Shown one piece after another: positions 18,408 through 26,982 of a stretch of 64,000 nt of DNA; the stretch's first letter is position 1, and each line of letters opens with the position of its first letter. The stretch covers positions 62,001-126,000 of the forward strand of contig JBIKYT010000001.1 of NCBI GenBank assembly GCA_044355095.1. Reading direction: 5' to 3'. The position numbers and the translations under genes were made by a program. The stretch comes from Casp-actino8 sp044355095 (GTDB taxonomy: Bacteria > Actinomycetota > Acidimicrobiia > Acidimicrobiales > Ilumatobacteraceae). Below the pieces are notes generated by a model. It saw nothing but the letters and a program-made list of their open reading frames with translations. It was not told the origin of the DNA and did no database searches.

Positions 18408-19655
18408 TTAAGGAGCAACCGTCGTTGTCGCCGCCACGCCTGTGCGTGCCGCCAATACTGCGTCATTGATTGCACCAATTAAATCGTCAGTTTCTTTAGG
18501 TTTCGAACCATTGACCAGCACTGCCACCACTAAACCATCAGGACGATGAACTGCCATTGAATGTACGTTTTCAATACTTCCCGAATGCCCCCATTCACCA
18601 CTCACAAAGAGTCGTAAACCTAAGCCATAGTCCCATATCGGAGTTACTGGCTTCGGCGTCGCGGGCACCTTCATCAGTTTCATGAGATCCGCATTGAGGA
18701 TGTGCAATGTTGGAGAATCGGCATTGATTGAATCCACCATTTTCACGACATCAATTGCCGTTGCGACCCATGCACCGGCGGCCCCGAGTTGTTCCATATA
18801 GGTTCTACCACCCGAGACCGCATGTAATGCATCGCTCGGCCCAAACTCGTAGGTACCGACCAGGCGGAATGAATCCAGTCCCAATGGTGCGAGAACCAAT
18901 TGTTCAACAGCATCGTGATACGAAAGTTCCGTGACCAATTCGATGGCTTTGCCAAGCAAGACGTAGTTGACATTGCTGTATTTGTACGCCGAACCTGGTT
19001 CGGTTGAAAGAGACTGACCCAAAGTTTCGCTCAACATACTCATTTGGTCATAAGCGCCGGTATCAAAGAAGATTTTAAGAAAATTGGAAATACCTGACGT
19101 GTGAGCCAAGAGTTGCTTCACAGAAATATCGCGCGCTCGAGAATCCGCAAGCATTAAGCCAATGTTGTCGGCGACCCGCCCAACAATTGGTTCATCTAAT
19201 TCCAGTTGACCTTGTTCGACCAATTTCAGCACCGTGACAGCAGTCAAGATTTTGCTGATACTGGCGATACGAAAACTAGTCTGCTCATCAACTGCTCGTG
19301 AAGATTTTTGGCTCGACGCAGCGTACGAATGAATCACTTGGCCGTCATACAGCACCGCCACCGATACATCTCGAGAACCGGCATCAAGAGTATGTAACCG
19401 AATGGCTGCATTAAACAGTTCTGGATACGGAAGTGGCTCCTGCACTGCGGGAACCGTCGTTGGCGTGACGGTCACCGGAACAGTTGTTGATATCGCTGTT
19501 GTTGATGCCACATCAGTTGTACTTACTGCGGTTGATGAAACAGACAAAGACACAGTGCTAGTTGAAGCCGGCGCCACCCCTTCTTCAGAACTTGAACAAG
19601 CAGCAAGAAAACTGATGACCGCTAACGTTACGCCTAACGCTCGTCGACTGATCAT
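18408..19655 (-). CDS. Serine beta-lactamase-fold lipoprotein
   Basis: A predicted lipoprotein of 415 residues: signal peptide with lipobox ending LAAC (lipidated Cys20), a Ser/Thr/Val-rich linker (about 22-75), then a class C beta-lactamase/DD-peptidase-like domain. The SxxK motif is S132-I-S-K135, the second motif is Y226-S-N228 (KYSNVNY), and HSG (GEWGHSGSIENV) serves as the KTG-like box. It is thus a likely active serine hydrolase at the outer face of the membrane, such as an esterase or D-aminopeptidase, rather than a resistance beta-lactamase. It is the last gene of an operon with two amidohydrolases, overlapping the one upstream by 4 nt. Confidence 0.85.
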   Translation of the reverse strand: MISRRALGVTLAVISFLAACSSSEEGVAPASTSTVSLSVSSTAVSTTDVASTTAISTTVPVTVTPTTVPAVQEPLPYPELFNAAIRLHTLDAGSRDVSVAVLYDGQVIHSYAASSQKSSRAVDEQTSFRIASISKILTAVTVLKLVEQGQLELDEPIVGRVADNIGLMLADSRARDISVKQLLAHTSGISNFLKIFFDTGAYDQMSMLSETLGQSLSTEPGSAYKYSNVNYVLLGKAIELVTELSYHDAVEQLVLAPLGLDSFRLVGTYEFGPSDALHAVSGGRTYMEQLGAAGAWVATAIDVVKMVDSINADSPTLHILNADLMKLMKVPATPKPVTPIWDYGLGLRLFVSGEWGHSGSIENVHSMAVHRPDGLVVAVLVNGSKPKETDDLIGAINDAVLAARTGVAATTTVAP

Positions 19656-20572
19656 CCTGGCAAGTCTGAAAGACCCAAAACGTTCAGCGCATTCTGACGT
19701 AAGAACTTTGGCCAGACGTCTTTCTTGAATGGCACGTTAGGCATATCACCCATGATGCGCTCATAGGTGAGACCCATCGGCCAATAGCCGGCATAAATGA
19801 CTCGATCAGAGCCACGACTGTTCGCATAATCAATGATGCGTGGATCGTAATGCTGTGGCGCGAATGCACTCGTTGAGTAGTACAGATTCGGCCATTTCAA
19901 CATCAACTTCACCGCCAATTCGGTCCACGGTTGGCAACCATGACGAGTCACGATCTTAAGTTCTGGGAAGTCGTAACAAACGATGTCCAGAAGTTCAACG
20001 TGCTGACACATACTTGGCACTCGCGGACCAGGAATTCCGGCGCAGATAAAGATCGGAATACCAAGTTCGGCACAGACCGAATAAATGGGATACCAGCGGG
20101 CGTGGTCAATCGGCACTTGCGGTGTGCAACCCGCAGGAAATGTGCCAACAGCTTTCAATCCAAATTCTTCGTACAGCCGGCGAATCTTGCGCACTTCATC
20201 GACACCGTTATTGGCATCGGCGCTACATGAGGCGATGAAGCGCTCGGGAAACTGTTGCATGGCGCGAACTCCAGGTTCACCCTCAATGCCGATCATGGAA
20301 CGTTCGATGCCAAAGTGATCCATGGTGTTGATGGCGACTTCAACCGGATCAATATCTTCAGTTAAAGCACTCGGCACATTTTGTTTAAAGAGATATTCCA
20401 CGGGGAACATGGTCTCTTTACTTTCCTTGTCACGAATATTCCCGCGGAAAAACTCGTATAAGCGGCGGGGATCGGGATCGGGAAAACCCATCATGGTCTC
20501 AATAATTCCTAGACCACCTGGCCCAACCGCCGGCATCGTTGACTCGTGAGTGATTGAACTGGGTGTTGCCAT
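19652..20572 (-). CDS. Amidohydrolase-2 family TIM-barrel protein
   Basis: A 306-residue member of the amidohydrolase-2 family (metal-dependent decarboxylases and hydrolases related to ACMSD). The barrel is suggested by GIERSMIGIEGEPG, GLKAVGTFPAG, GIPIFICAGIPGP, LKIVTRHGCQPW and the C-terminal DRVIYAGYWPMG with the NALNVLGL helix. The usual N-terminal HxH metal motif is not evident, and the barrel-end DYP is replaced by GYW, so metal binding is uncertain. It follows the second amidohydrolase by 1 nt and overlaps the lipoprotein gene. Confidence 0.75.
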   Translation of the reverse strand: MATPSSITHESTMPAVGPGGLGIIETMMGFPDPDPRRLYEFFRGNIRDKESKETMFPVEYLFKQNVPSALTEDIDPVEVAINTMDHFGIERSMIGIEGEPGVRAMQQFPERFIASCSADANNGVDEVRKIRRLYEEFGLKAVGTFPAGCTPQVPIDHARWYPIYSVCAELGIPIFICAGIPGPRVPSMCQHVELLDIVCYDFPELKIVTRHGCQPWTELAVKLMLKWPNLYYSTSAFAPQHYDPRIIDYANSRGSDRVIYAGYWPMGLTYERIMGDMPNVPFKKDVWPKFLRQNALNVLGLSDLPG

Positions 20573-20573
20573 C

Positions 20574-21776
20574 TCAGAGACCTAAGAAATCAATGACGTT
20601 GTGACGCATGATCTTTTCAATATCAGTTGGACTAAACCCGTGAAGATCGTCAATGAAGGCAGTTGGAATTTCTAGACCTTCTGCATGCGGGTAGTCGCTG
20701 CCAAACATCAGTCTTTCGACACCGATGGTTTCGGCTAACAAGTGAATGTCGTCTTCATAAAATGGAGCGACCCACACATGCTCACAGAAATCTTCAACCG
20801 GGTCCTTGCCAAACATAAACGGTTGTTGGGTGTAGGCCTTCTTGAACTTCTTAATGAGATTCGGCACCCAATCTGCTCCGGCTTCAATTGATGACACACG
20901 CAGTTTGGGATGACGCGTGAACACACCGTGACTGACCAATACAGCGAACATGTCAAAAGGAGCGCGGTCACTGGTCATGACTCGCATCGGCGATGAACGG
21001 AACGCCTCAAACTCGCCAAAGGGTTCCCAGTCGTCGATGTACTTGCCATAACCAGCGTCACCCGAGTGGAATGCAACAGACACATTTGCTTCGGCAAGTC
21101 GCGCCCAGAATGGATCGAAGATCTTGTCGCCAGGGGAGCGCGTGCCACCGGATGGGTCGATTGCTGGTGAAGTGCGCATCACGACAACCTTGACTCCATT
21201 GGCGATGGCCCAATCGGCTTCCTTCACCGCCCAATCAGGGTCGGCCAAGGTGATGTACGGCGCTCCATAGACCATGTCTTGATATGCGAAGCCCCAGTCA
21301 TCAAGAAGCCAGCGATTGAAGGCCGAAAATGCGGCGCACAATGCCGGAACGTCATCACGAAGTGACTCCTCCATACCAACCGCCAAGGTGGGGAAGAACA
21401 TTGCACCAGACAGGCCTTGTTCTTTCATCAGCGCAACGCGAGCATCGCGATTGCGGTAGGCAGGACTGATCGGATCGAGTTCGCCAAAAAGAGTTCGCAT
21501 ATCTCCACCAGAAACCTTGCCGCGAAAATATGCGTCAAGGGCACCTGGTTTTGAGACTGGGTTAAACGTGGGGTTCGGAATAAAGCGATTGACGCGTCCA
21601 CCAACGAGCAGACGCTTCTTCCCATCAATCTCGGCCCACTGCATACAACGCTTCGCCATCTCGCGCGGCATATGGCGCGTAAATGCATCCTCAGCCTCGT
21701 AGTAGTGGTTGTCAGCATCAAAGGCTGCAAACCCCAGCTCTACTCGCTGATTTGTTTCAACTGCTGCAAGTGCCAT
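20574..21776 (-). CDS. Amidohydrolase-2 family protein
   Basis: A 400-residue amidohydrolase-2 protein of the kind abundant in mycobacteria and other actinobacteria. It starts FDADNHYYEAEDAF, the family's modified metal motif, has the mid-barrel SVAFHSGDAGYG histidine, SSIEAGADWVPNL, and ends with LMFGSDYPHAEGL (catalytic aspartate) and IMRHNVIDFLGL. The ATG at 21776 has AGGAGA six bases upstream and is preferred to an earlier start. Substrates are unknown; relatives cluster with xenobiotic, sterol or aromatic degradation genes. It is the first gene of the three-gene minus-strand operon. Confidence 0.85.
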   Translation of the reverse strand: MALAAVETNQRVELGFAAFDADNHYYEAEDAFTRHMPREMAKRCMQWAEIDGKKRLLVGGRVNRFIPNPTFNPVSKPGALDAYFRGKVSGGDMRTLFGELDPISPAYRNRDARVALMKEQGLSGAMFFPTLAVGMEESLRDDVPALCAAFSAFNRWLLDDWGFAYQDMVYGAPYITLADPDWAVKEADWAIANGVKVVVMRTSPAIDPSGGTRSPGDKIFDPFWARLAEANVSVAFHSGDAGYGKYIDDWEPFGEFEAFRSSPMRVMTSDRAPFDMFAVLVSHGVFTRHPKLRVSSIEAGADWVPNLIKKFKKAYTQQPFMFGKDPVEDFCEHVWVAPFYEDDIHLLAETIGVERLMFGSDYPHAEGLEIPTAFIDDLHGFSPTDIEKIMRHNVIDFLGL

Positions 21777-21825
21777 CACGGTCTCCTGACATAACACGAA
21801 TAGGTTTTCCCCGCTCAGAACCGTA

Positions 21826-21850
21826 GTTCAGAGCCCGACTTATTCTGAAC
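21826..21850. promoter_or_regulatory. Inverted repeat in the amidohydrolase/HMCES divergent promoter
   Basis: GTTCAGA and TCTGAAC form 7-bp arms separated by 11 nt in the 97-nt region between two divergent genes, with a further related CTCAGAACC immediately upstream. The position fits a transcription factor operator. No known consensus is matched with certainty. Confidence 0.35.
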
Positions 21851-21873
21851 CTTGAAGCGCTACCGTTGTCACA

Positions 21874-22614
21874 ATGTGTGGACGTTTTACCTCGCTGACT
21901 CCACCAGAAGAGCTTGCCGAGATTTTTTCGACGGCACCCCTCAACCCCCAACTGTTTGAAGAGTTTCAGCCCAATTTCAATGTTCCTCCCACGACGCGAA
22001 TCGCCGCAGTTGCGCAAGATTCGCAAGGCGTCCGCAAACTTGGTCGCTTTCAGTGGGGTCTTGTACCAAATTGGGCCAAAGACGCATCGGGGGGCGCTCG
22101 TTGCATCAATGCCCGCAGCGAGACCGTTCTTGAGAAACCCTCATTTCGCTCATCGGTCCCAACGAAGCGCTGCATCATCCCAATGGATGGCTTTTACGAA
22201 TGGAAGACGATCGGTGTCGCCGCGTCCTCTCCGCCTCGTCCCAAACAACCGGTCTATGTCACTCGGCGAGACACCAAGCCTCTAGCGGTGGCAGGTTTGT
22301 GGGCGTCATGGCGCGATCGCTCATTGGGCGAGAGTGCCCCGTGGTTGCACTCGTGCTGTGTCATTACAACTGAAGCCAACGAAACCATGTCACCGATTCA
22401 TGACCGTATGCCGGTCATTCTTGAGGTTGACGACTGGGCCGATTGGCTCAACGTTGGAGGTGGCTCACATCAAGCAACGCCTATTGAACGAATCGTTGAA
22501 TTGATGATCCCTGCTGACCCAAGCATCCTGGTACCGAATTGGGTCAGTACAGATGTGAACGCTGTACGCAATAACCGCCCCGATCTCATTATTCCGATCG
22601 AAATCAGCAACTAA
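21874..22614 (+). CDS. SOS response-associated peptidase (HMCES/YedK, SRAP domain)
   Basis: SRAP-domain protein of 246 residues that crosslinks to abasic sites in single-stranded DNA and shields them during replication. The catalytic cysteine is Cys2 (MCGRFT), exposed after methionine removal. Other invariant elements are the NFNVPPTT loop, WGLVPNWAKD, NARSET, RCIIPMDGFYEWK and the histidine in IHDRMPVIL. All residues needed for thiazolidine crosslinking appear present. It is divergent from the amidohydrolase operon and convergent, without any gap, with the HIT gene. Confidence 0.93.
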   Translation: MCGRFTSLTPPEELAEIFSTAPLNPQLFEEFQPNFNVPPTTRIAAVAQDSQGVRKLGRFQWGLVPNWAKDASGGARCINARSETVLEKPSFRSSVPTKRCIIPMDGFYEWKTIGVAASSPPRPKQPVYVTRRDTKPLAVAGLWASWRDRSLGESAPWLHSCCVITTEANETMSPIHDRMPVILEVDDWADWLNVGGGSHQATPIERIVELMIPADPSILVPNWVSTDVNAVRNNRPDLIIPIEISN

Positions 22615-23034
22615 CTAAACGACCTGCTTGTGTCCCGCACTCCGCAGAGCAACACGAATTTTCTCAGCTGCGCTATCAAGTAACTCACGATCAATACTGG
22701 ACGCCGCATTAGCAAAAGAAAGTTGCGACATATCTGAAGTAGGAATCACGTGAATGTGAGTATGCGGAACCTCGTAGCCAGCGATGATGACTCCGACTCG
22801 ATCACAACCGAATGCCTCACGTTGGGCAACCCCAATGATTCGTGTGACTGCAAATAAGTGTTCAGTGAGTTCGGGAGATGCATCTACCCAATGGTCGACT
22901 TCTTCTCGGGGCACAACCAAGGCGTGTCCATGAGCCATCGGGTTGATTGACATAAAGACGACACAATGATCGTCCTTCCAAATAAAGGTTCCCGGAATTT
23001 GACCGTCAATAATGCGCGTAAAGATTGTTGCCAT
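22615..23034 (-). CDS. HIT family protein
   Basis: Histidine-triad nucleotide hydrolase/transferase-like protein of 139 residues. The triad HTHIHVIP is intact, and the N-terminal part (IIDGQIPGTFIWKDDHCVVF) matches the Hint/Fhit-like HIT group. Likely substrates are adenosine phosphoramidates or dinucleoside polyphosphates. The ATG at 23034 is chosen because it fits the family and lies in a TAATG overlap with the upstream SDR gene; the extra 14 residues available upstream lie inside the SDR gene. Confidence 0.88.
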   Translation of the reverse strand: MATIFTRIIDGQIPGTFIWKDDHCVVFMSINPMAHGHALVVPREEVDHWVDASPELTEHLFAVTRIIGVAQREAFGCDRVGVIIAGYEVPHTHIHVIPTSDMSQLSFANAASSIDRELLDSAAEKIRVALRSAGHKQVV

Positions 23035-23846
23035 TACACCCAACCTCCTGAAACAGGAAACACGTCGCCGATGCAATACGACGATTCGGGTCCAGCCAAG
23101 AACCGAACCACTTGTGCGAGTTCGTCAGCCTGAGCCAATCGCCCAATAGGTGTTTGCATTCGAATACCCATCCGCGTCATCTCATCAAATGCATCAAGCA
23201 GGGGAGTGTCAACCCAGCCCGGACACACTGCGTTCACACGCACACCAAATGGTGCGACTTCTTGAGCAGTTGATTTCGTGAAGGCGATGATGCCAGCTTT
23301 GGCCGCGCTGTAATGCGGAGCGCCCGCTGCTGGTCGTAGGCCCATGATCGATGAGATATTGACAATTGATCCAAAACGTTGGGGAGTCATGTGCCGTAAA
23401 GCAGCGCGAGTGCCGTAAAAAGTTCCGTAGAGGTGAATCTTGATCATGCGATCCCATTGCTCATCACTGAGATCAACTGTGTAATTACCTGGCTCAAGAT
23501 CGTCGTAGCGACCTTCCATACGCTTCATTTGGTTCGCCATGTTGATATCGGTTTTGAGTTCATTTCGCGGTGGAGCAATTCCGGCATTGTTAATCAGAAC
23601 ATCAATCCGACCGTGATGAGCGACAACTCGATCGATCGCGGCGTCAAACGATTTGGAGTCCGCCACGTCAAAGATCGCCGCCTCGCCCGAAATCTCATCG
23701 GCGACTGAACCGGCGGCCGCTTCGTTGACATCATTCACCACGACATGGGCTCCATCGTCGGCGAAGCGCCGCGAAAATGCTGCGCCCATGCCAGAACCTC
23801 CGCCCGTCACCACAACAATTTTTCCTTCGAGAGATCCTGTTTTCAT
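23034..23846 (-). CDS. Short-chain dehydrogenase/reductase
   Basis: Classical SDR of 270 residues. NAD(P) motif TGGGSGMGAAF near residue 15, NNAG motif in VLINNAGIAPP, catalytic Ser in NISSIMG and YSAAK for the Tyr/Lys pair, and the C-terminal PVSGGWV. An acidic residue after the second strand (VVNDVNEA) favours NAD over NADP. The region between NNAG and the catalytic serine is slightly longer than usual. Start at 23846 has GGAGG five nt upstream. Substrate unknown. The HIT gene is translationally coupled behind it. Confidence 0.88.
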   Translation of the reverse strand: MKTGSLEGKIVVVTGGGSGMGAAFSRRFADDGAHVVVNDVNEAAAGSVADEISGEAAIFDVADSKSFDAAIDRVVAHHGRIDVLINNAGIAPPRNELKTDINMANQMKRMEGRYDDLEPGNYTVDLSDEQWDRMIKIHLYGTFYGTRAALRHMTPQRFGSIVNISSIMGLRPAAGAPHYSAAKAGIIAFTKSTAQEVAPFGVRVNAVCPGWVDTPLLDAFDEMTRMGIRMQTPIGRLAQADELAQVVRFLAGPESSYCIGDVFPVSGGWV

Positions 23847-23926
23847 GCGTGCCTCCATACGCCGACACTATTTCACAAAGCGCCACACCCACGGCACACG
23901 AACAGGCAAGAACTATGGTGAGATGC

Positions 23927-24541
23927 ATGGCTAATCCCGACGAACCCTCAATGAGCTCCGCGGCTGGTTCAGATCAGCGAGTCTGGGGAATTTGGACCTG
24001 GCCGAATTTCATTACCTTGGTGCGCCTCAGTTGCTTACCCGTCTTTTTGTGGCTTCTTCTCGGGCGAGACGATCGGGCTGCTGCAGCATGGATCCTGCTG
24101 GCATTAGGTGCAACCGACTGGGTTGATGGTTGGGTCGCCCGGCGTTTCAACCAGGTCAGCGAGTTCGGCAAGATGTTTGATCCCACCGCCGACCGACTGC
24201 TCTTTATCGTTGGCTTACTAGCCATCATGATCGACGGATCGGCCCCGCTCTGGTTCTGTCTGTTGGTTTTTGTCCGTGAAGTGCTGTTCGGTGGAACGGT
24301 GGCCATCCTCACTCTTTTCTACAAAATGGAACGCTTCGACGTCACGTATCTCGGCAAGTGGGCCACCTTTTTACTGATGGGCGTTTTCCCCGCCTTTGTC
24401 ATGAGCGCAAGCGGCATCCGGTTTCACGAATTTTTCGCTGCGGCCGCCTGGATCGCGGGACCAATTGGACTTGCACTGAGTTACTACACCGCGTGGCAAT
24501 ACATCCCGACCATTCGGGCCAATTTAAGGCGCAGTCGCTGA
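23927..24541 (+). CDS. pgsA: CDP-alcohol phosphatidyltransferase (PgsA-like)
   Basis: Integral membrane enzyme of phospholipid synthesis, about 204 residues with several hydrophobic helices. The CDP-alcohol phosphotransferase signature is complete from about residue 63: DWVDGWVAR, then G and two aspartates in GKMFDPTADR. The product is most likely phosphatidylglycerophosphate or a cardiolipin-type lipid; phosphatidylinositol-phosphate synthase is possible. Start is uncertain: ATGs at 23915, 23927 and 23951 are all in frame. In Mycobacterium tuberculosis a pgsA gene also lies close upstream of gcvH, which supports the assignment. Confidence 0.85.
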   Translation: MANPDEPSMSSAAGSDQRVWGIWTWPNFITLVRLSCLPVFLWLLLGRDDRAAAAWILLALGATDWVDGWVARRFNQVSEFGKMFDPTADRLLFIVGLLAIMIDGSAPLWFCLLVFVREVLFGGTVAILTLFYKMERFDVTYLGKWATFLLMGVFPAFVMSASGIRFHEFFAAAAWIAGPIGLALSYYTAWQYIPTIRANLRRSR

Positions 24542-24576
24542 GAATTTCGTCGGTCATTCACCTCTAGAATGAGAGT

Positions 24577-24957
24577 ATGAACGTGCCTGGCGAACTGTTG
24601 TATTCCAAGGATCACGAGTGGGTGCAACTCACCGGAACAATCGCCCGAATCGGAATTACCGACTTCGCCCAAGACGCTCTCGGAGACGTTGTGTTCGTTC
24701 AAGCACCAACTCTGGGAGCCAATGTGACCTCAGGTGACTCCATCAGCGAGGTTGAGTCAACTAAGTCAGTCTCCGACATCTACGCGCCCGTGACTGGTGT
24801 GGTCTCAGCAGTGAACGAAGCACTCGACACCGACCCGAGCCTCATCAACTCCGATCCCTACGGCCAAGGTTGGATCTGTGACATTGAGGTCGCCGCCAAT
24901 TTTGACGCGGCACATCTTTTGTCAGCGGCTGCGTACTCTGAATTTGTGGCAGGCTGA
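24577..24957 (+). CDS. gcvH: Glycine cleavage system H protein
   Basis: Lipoyl carrier protein of the glycine cleavage complex, 126 residues. The lipoylated lysine is Lys63 in the motif ESTKSVSD, preceded by GDVVFVQAP and followed by YAPVTGVVSAVNEAL. It shuttles the aminomethyl group between GcvP, GcvT and the dihydrolipoamide dehydrogenase. It begins the gcvH-garA-ftsR-DUF151-merR-gcvT run, the same order as Rv1826-Rv1830 of M. tuberculosis. Confidence 0.97.
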   Translation: MNVPGELLYSKDHEWVQLTGTIARIGITDFAQDALGDVVFVQAPTLGANVTSGDSISEVESTKSVSDIYAPVTGVVSAVNEALDTDPSLINSDPYGQGWICDIEVAANFDAAHLLSAAAYSEFVAG

Positions 24958-24961
24958 CGAC

Positions 24962-25447
24962 ATGCCGGTTTTTTGTCAAAAGTGTGGTCACCGCAACGCC
25001 AGTGATTCATTTTTTTGTAGCTCTTGTGGTTCAGTACTTGAAGTAGACGGAGACAAGACCGTCGTCATTGCCAAAGTAGATCAGTTACAAGATGCGCTTG
25101 GCCCGCAAGACAATGCCACCATTGATCTTCGTACCTTGCCGAAAAGTTCGGCCACATTAATGGTGCGCTCTGGCCCACAAGCCGGCGAACGATTTGTGCT
25201 CGATACTTCGATGACGCGACTTGGTCGCCATCCTGACAGCGAAATTTCCCTTGATGACATTTCGGTCTCGCGACGCCACGCCGAAATTGAACGACACGGC
25301 CAAGAATACGTCTTACGCGACTCTGGTTCGCTAAATGGGACCTACGTCAATCAGCAACGTGTTGACTCGGTCGTGCTACAACAAGGCGATGAAATCTTAG
25401 TTGGTCGCTTTCGTCTCATCTTCTTAGGACCGGTTGAAGCATCGTGA
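24962..25447 (+). CDS. garA: FHA-domain protein, GarA/OdhI-like, with N-terminal zinc ribbon
   Basis: A 161-residue protein. Cys5, Cys8, Cys19 and Cys22 form a zinc ribbon (CQKCGH, CSSCGS). An FHA domain follows from about residue 65, with GRHPDSEI (86-95 region), SRRHAE (103-108) and LNGTYV (N125), the phosphothreonine-binding residues. By position and FHA sequence it is the GarA/OdhI orthologue, which in other actinobacteria restrains 2-oxoglutarate dehydrogenase and activates glutamate synthase under PknG control. The N-terminal ETTS phosphorylation motif of GarA is not found; the zinc ribbon occupies that place. Starts 4 nt after gcvH and overlaps the next gene by 4 nt. Confidence 0.85.
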   Translation: MPVFCQKCGHRNASDSFFCSSCGSVLEVDGDKTVVIAKVDQLQDALGPQDNATIDLRTLPKSSATLMVRSGPQAGERFVLDTSMTRLGRHPDSEISLDDISVSRRHAEIERHGQEYVLRDSGSLNGTYVNQQRVDSVVLQQGDEILVGRFRLIFLGPVEAS

Positions 25448-26337
25448 CTCAGCGGACCACTGCTGAACGCCCATACCTGTCCATCGGTGAGGTACTCGGA
25501 CTTCTTCTTGAGGAGTTCCCAGATATCACGATTTCAAAGATTCGGTATCTCGAAAGCCAAGGTTTAATTGTTCCAGAACGTACCGCATCGGGATACCGGA
25601 AGTTCTATGACGAAGACGTCGAACGTTTGCGTTACGTCTTAACAGAACAAAAGGACAATTTTCTTCCTCTACGTGTTATCAAGAATCGCCTTGACACACC
25701 GCCCGCCGGAATCGAACGTCCAGAACCACAACGTCCAGAACCACGCGGCATCAAAAATGTTTTGTCGGCTCAAGAGATGGCGGCGCAAGAAGCAGTTGAA
25801 CTTGATAGCGACGAAGACACCACCGTCATTCCTGACACCAAGACTCATCCTGCATCACGCGCGCCCAAAGCATTCCCCATCGTGACCGATCGCCAAAGTC
25901 AAAATGCTGCACGACGTCCCGCGTTGCCCGACCCTTCAGACGCAGTTGGTCGTCCGGCAACGTATAGCCGTGCCGAACTGCTCGAGCTTTCGGGACTCGA
26001 CGAAGCCATATTGAAAGATCTTGAAAGTTTCCACCTCGTGACAGCTCGTCAGGTAGGCAACCAAGGACTCTTTGACGAACACGATCTAGCAGTTGCCGAA
26101 GTCGCTCGCGGATTCGCCGAGGCGGGCTTTGACGTGCGCCACCTCAAGGCCTGGAAGATTTCGGCCGAACGTGAAGCTGGGTTGTTTGAACAGCGAGTAC
26201 TACCGGTCTTGCGGCGTCGTTCACCCGAGTCCCGCCAAGAGTCAAATAATCTGCTCGACGATCTCAGCGATCTTGGCGGCCGATTACGCGCCATCTTGGT
26301 TGCCCGCGCCGTGGCGCCTCTCCGCGATTCGCGTTAA
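25444..26337 (+). CDS. ftsR: MerR-family regulator, FtsR-like
   Basis: A 297-residue MerR-type regulator. The winged-helix domain starts at about residue 11 (LSIGEVLGLLLEEFPDIT, SKIRYLESQGLIVPERT, GYRKFYDEDVERLRYVL). A proline/acidic linker (about 90-165) with a duplicated RPEPQRPEP stretch follows, then a C-terminal helical domain with a second MerR-like segment (YSRAELLELSGLDEAIL). Neighbouring garA identifies it as the Rv1828/FtsR orthologue; FtsR activates ftsZ in Corynebacterium. It starts with GTG in a GTGA overlap with garA. Confidence 0.85.
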   Translation: MTQRTTAERPYLSIGEVLGLLLEEFPDITISKIRYLESQGLIVPERTASGYRKFYDEDVERLRYVLTEQKDNFLPLRVIKNRLDTPPAGIERPEPQRPEPRGIKNVLSAQEMAAQEAVELDSDEDTTVIPDTKTHPASRAPKAFPIVTDRQSQNAARRPALPDPSDAVGRPATYSRAELLELSGLDEAILKDLESFHLVTARQVGNQGLFDEHDLAVAEVARGFAEAGFDVRHLKAWKISAEREAGLFEQRVLPVLRRRSPESRQESNNLLDDLSDLGGRLRAILVARAVAPLRDSR

Positions 26338-26394
26338 TCAGAATTAACACGGTCGGCAATTAGCCACGGGCATCTGGGGGAGTACCATCGGCTT

Positions 26395-26952
26395 ATGGCC
26401 TCTTCCGAACTCGCCCCTATGGAACTCGTCGGCGTGCGTCGAGATATTGCTGGCAATATTCCCGTGGTTTTTCTTCGTGAACGCAGCGGCGAACGCCGAT
26501 TACTACCGATTTATATTGGGCAACCTGAAGGCGCGAGCATCCAGTGGGCTATGGAGGGTCGCGAGACCACTCGTCCACTGTCTCACGATTTGATCGTCAA
26601 CATTTTTGGGGCCCTCGGAGCGGTCCTCGACAAAGTGGTCATTACTGAAGTGAATGAGGGCATCTTTTTCGCGGAGTTACATCTGCAGTCGCGATCTGGC
26701 CCGGTCGTCGTTTCAAGTCGACCATCTGACGCCATTGCAGTCGCGGTGCGGGCTGGTTGCACGATTTATTGTGAAGGCGAAGTACTTGACGTCGCGGGCA
26801 AGCTCGTTCCCCAGGGAGACGAATTTGATGATGATCTCAACGAATCAGACGATCTTGAGGACAGCCTCGAAGAAGATATAGCGACTGATGACCTCGTCGA
26901 CGAATTCCGTGACTTCATTGACAGCATTAACCCCGAGGATTTCCAGTCCTGA
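26395..26952 (+). CDS. Bifunctional nuclease family protein (DUF151)
   Basis: A 185-residue protein of the DUF151/BFN family. Core signatures are LLPIYIGQPEG, HDLIVNIFGALG, KVVITEVNEGIFFAEL and SSRPSDAIAVAVRAGCTIY. An acidic tail of about 45 residues (DEFDDDLNESDDLEDSLEED) is added after the core. Plant and Thermotoga members have nuclease activity, but the actinobacterial role is unknown. In M. tuberculosis the equivalent gene (Rv1829) sits between the same two MerR genes. Confidence 0.88.
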   Translation: MASSELAPMELVGVRRDIAGNIPVVFLRERSGERRLLPIYIGQPEGASIQWAMEGRETTRPLSHDLIVNIFGALGAVLDKVVITEVNEGIFFAELHLQSRSGPVVVSSRPSDAIAVAVRAGCTIYCEGEVLDVAGKLVPQGDEFDDDLNESDDLEDSLEEDIATDDLVDEFRDFIDSINPEDFQS

Positions 26953-26982
26953 GCAGGGATAACAATTTTTCTCAAGACGACT

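Noticed and set aside
18408..19655. Beta-lactamase resistance gene
   Set aside because: The class C-like fold is common in esterases and peptidases; lipoprotein form and operon with amidohydrolases do not suggest resistance.
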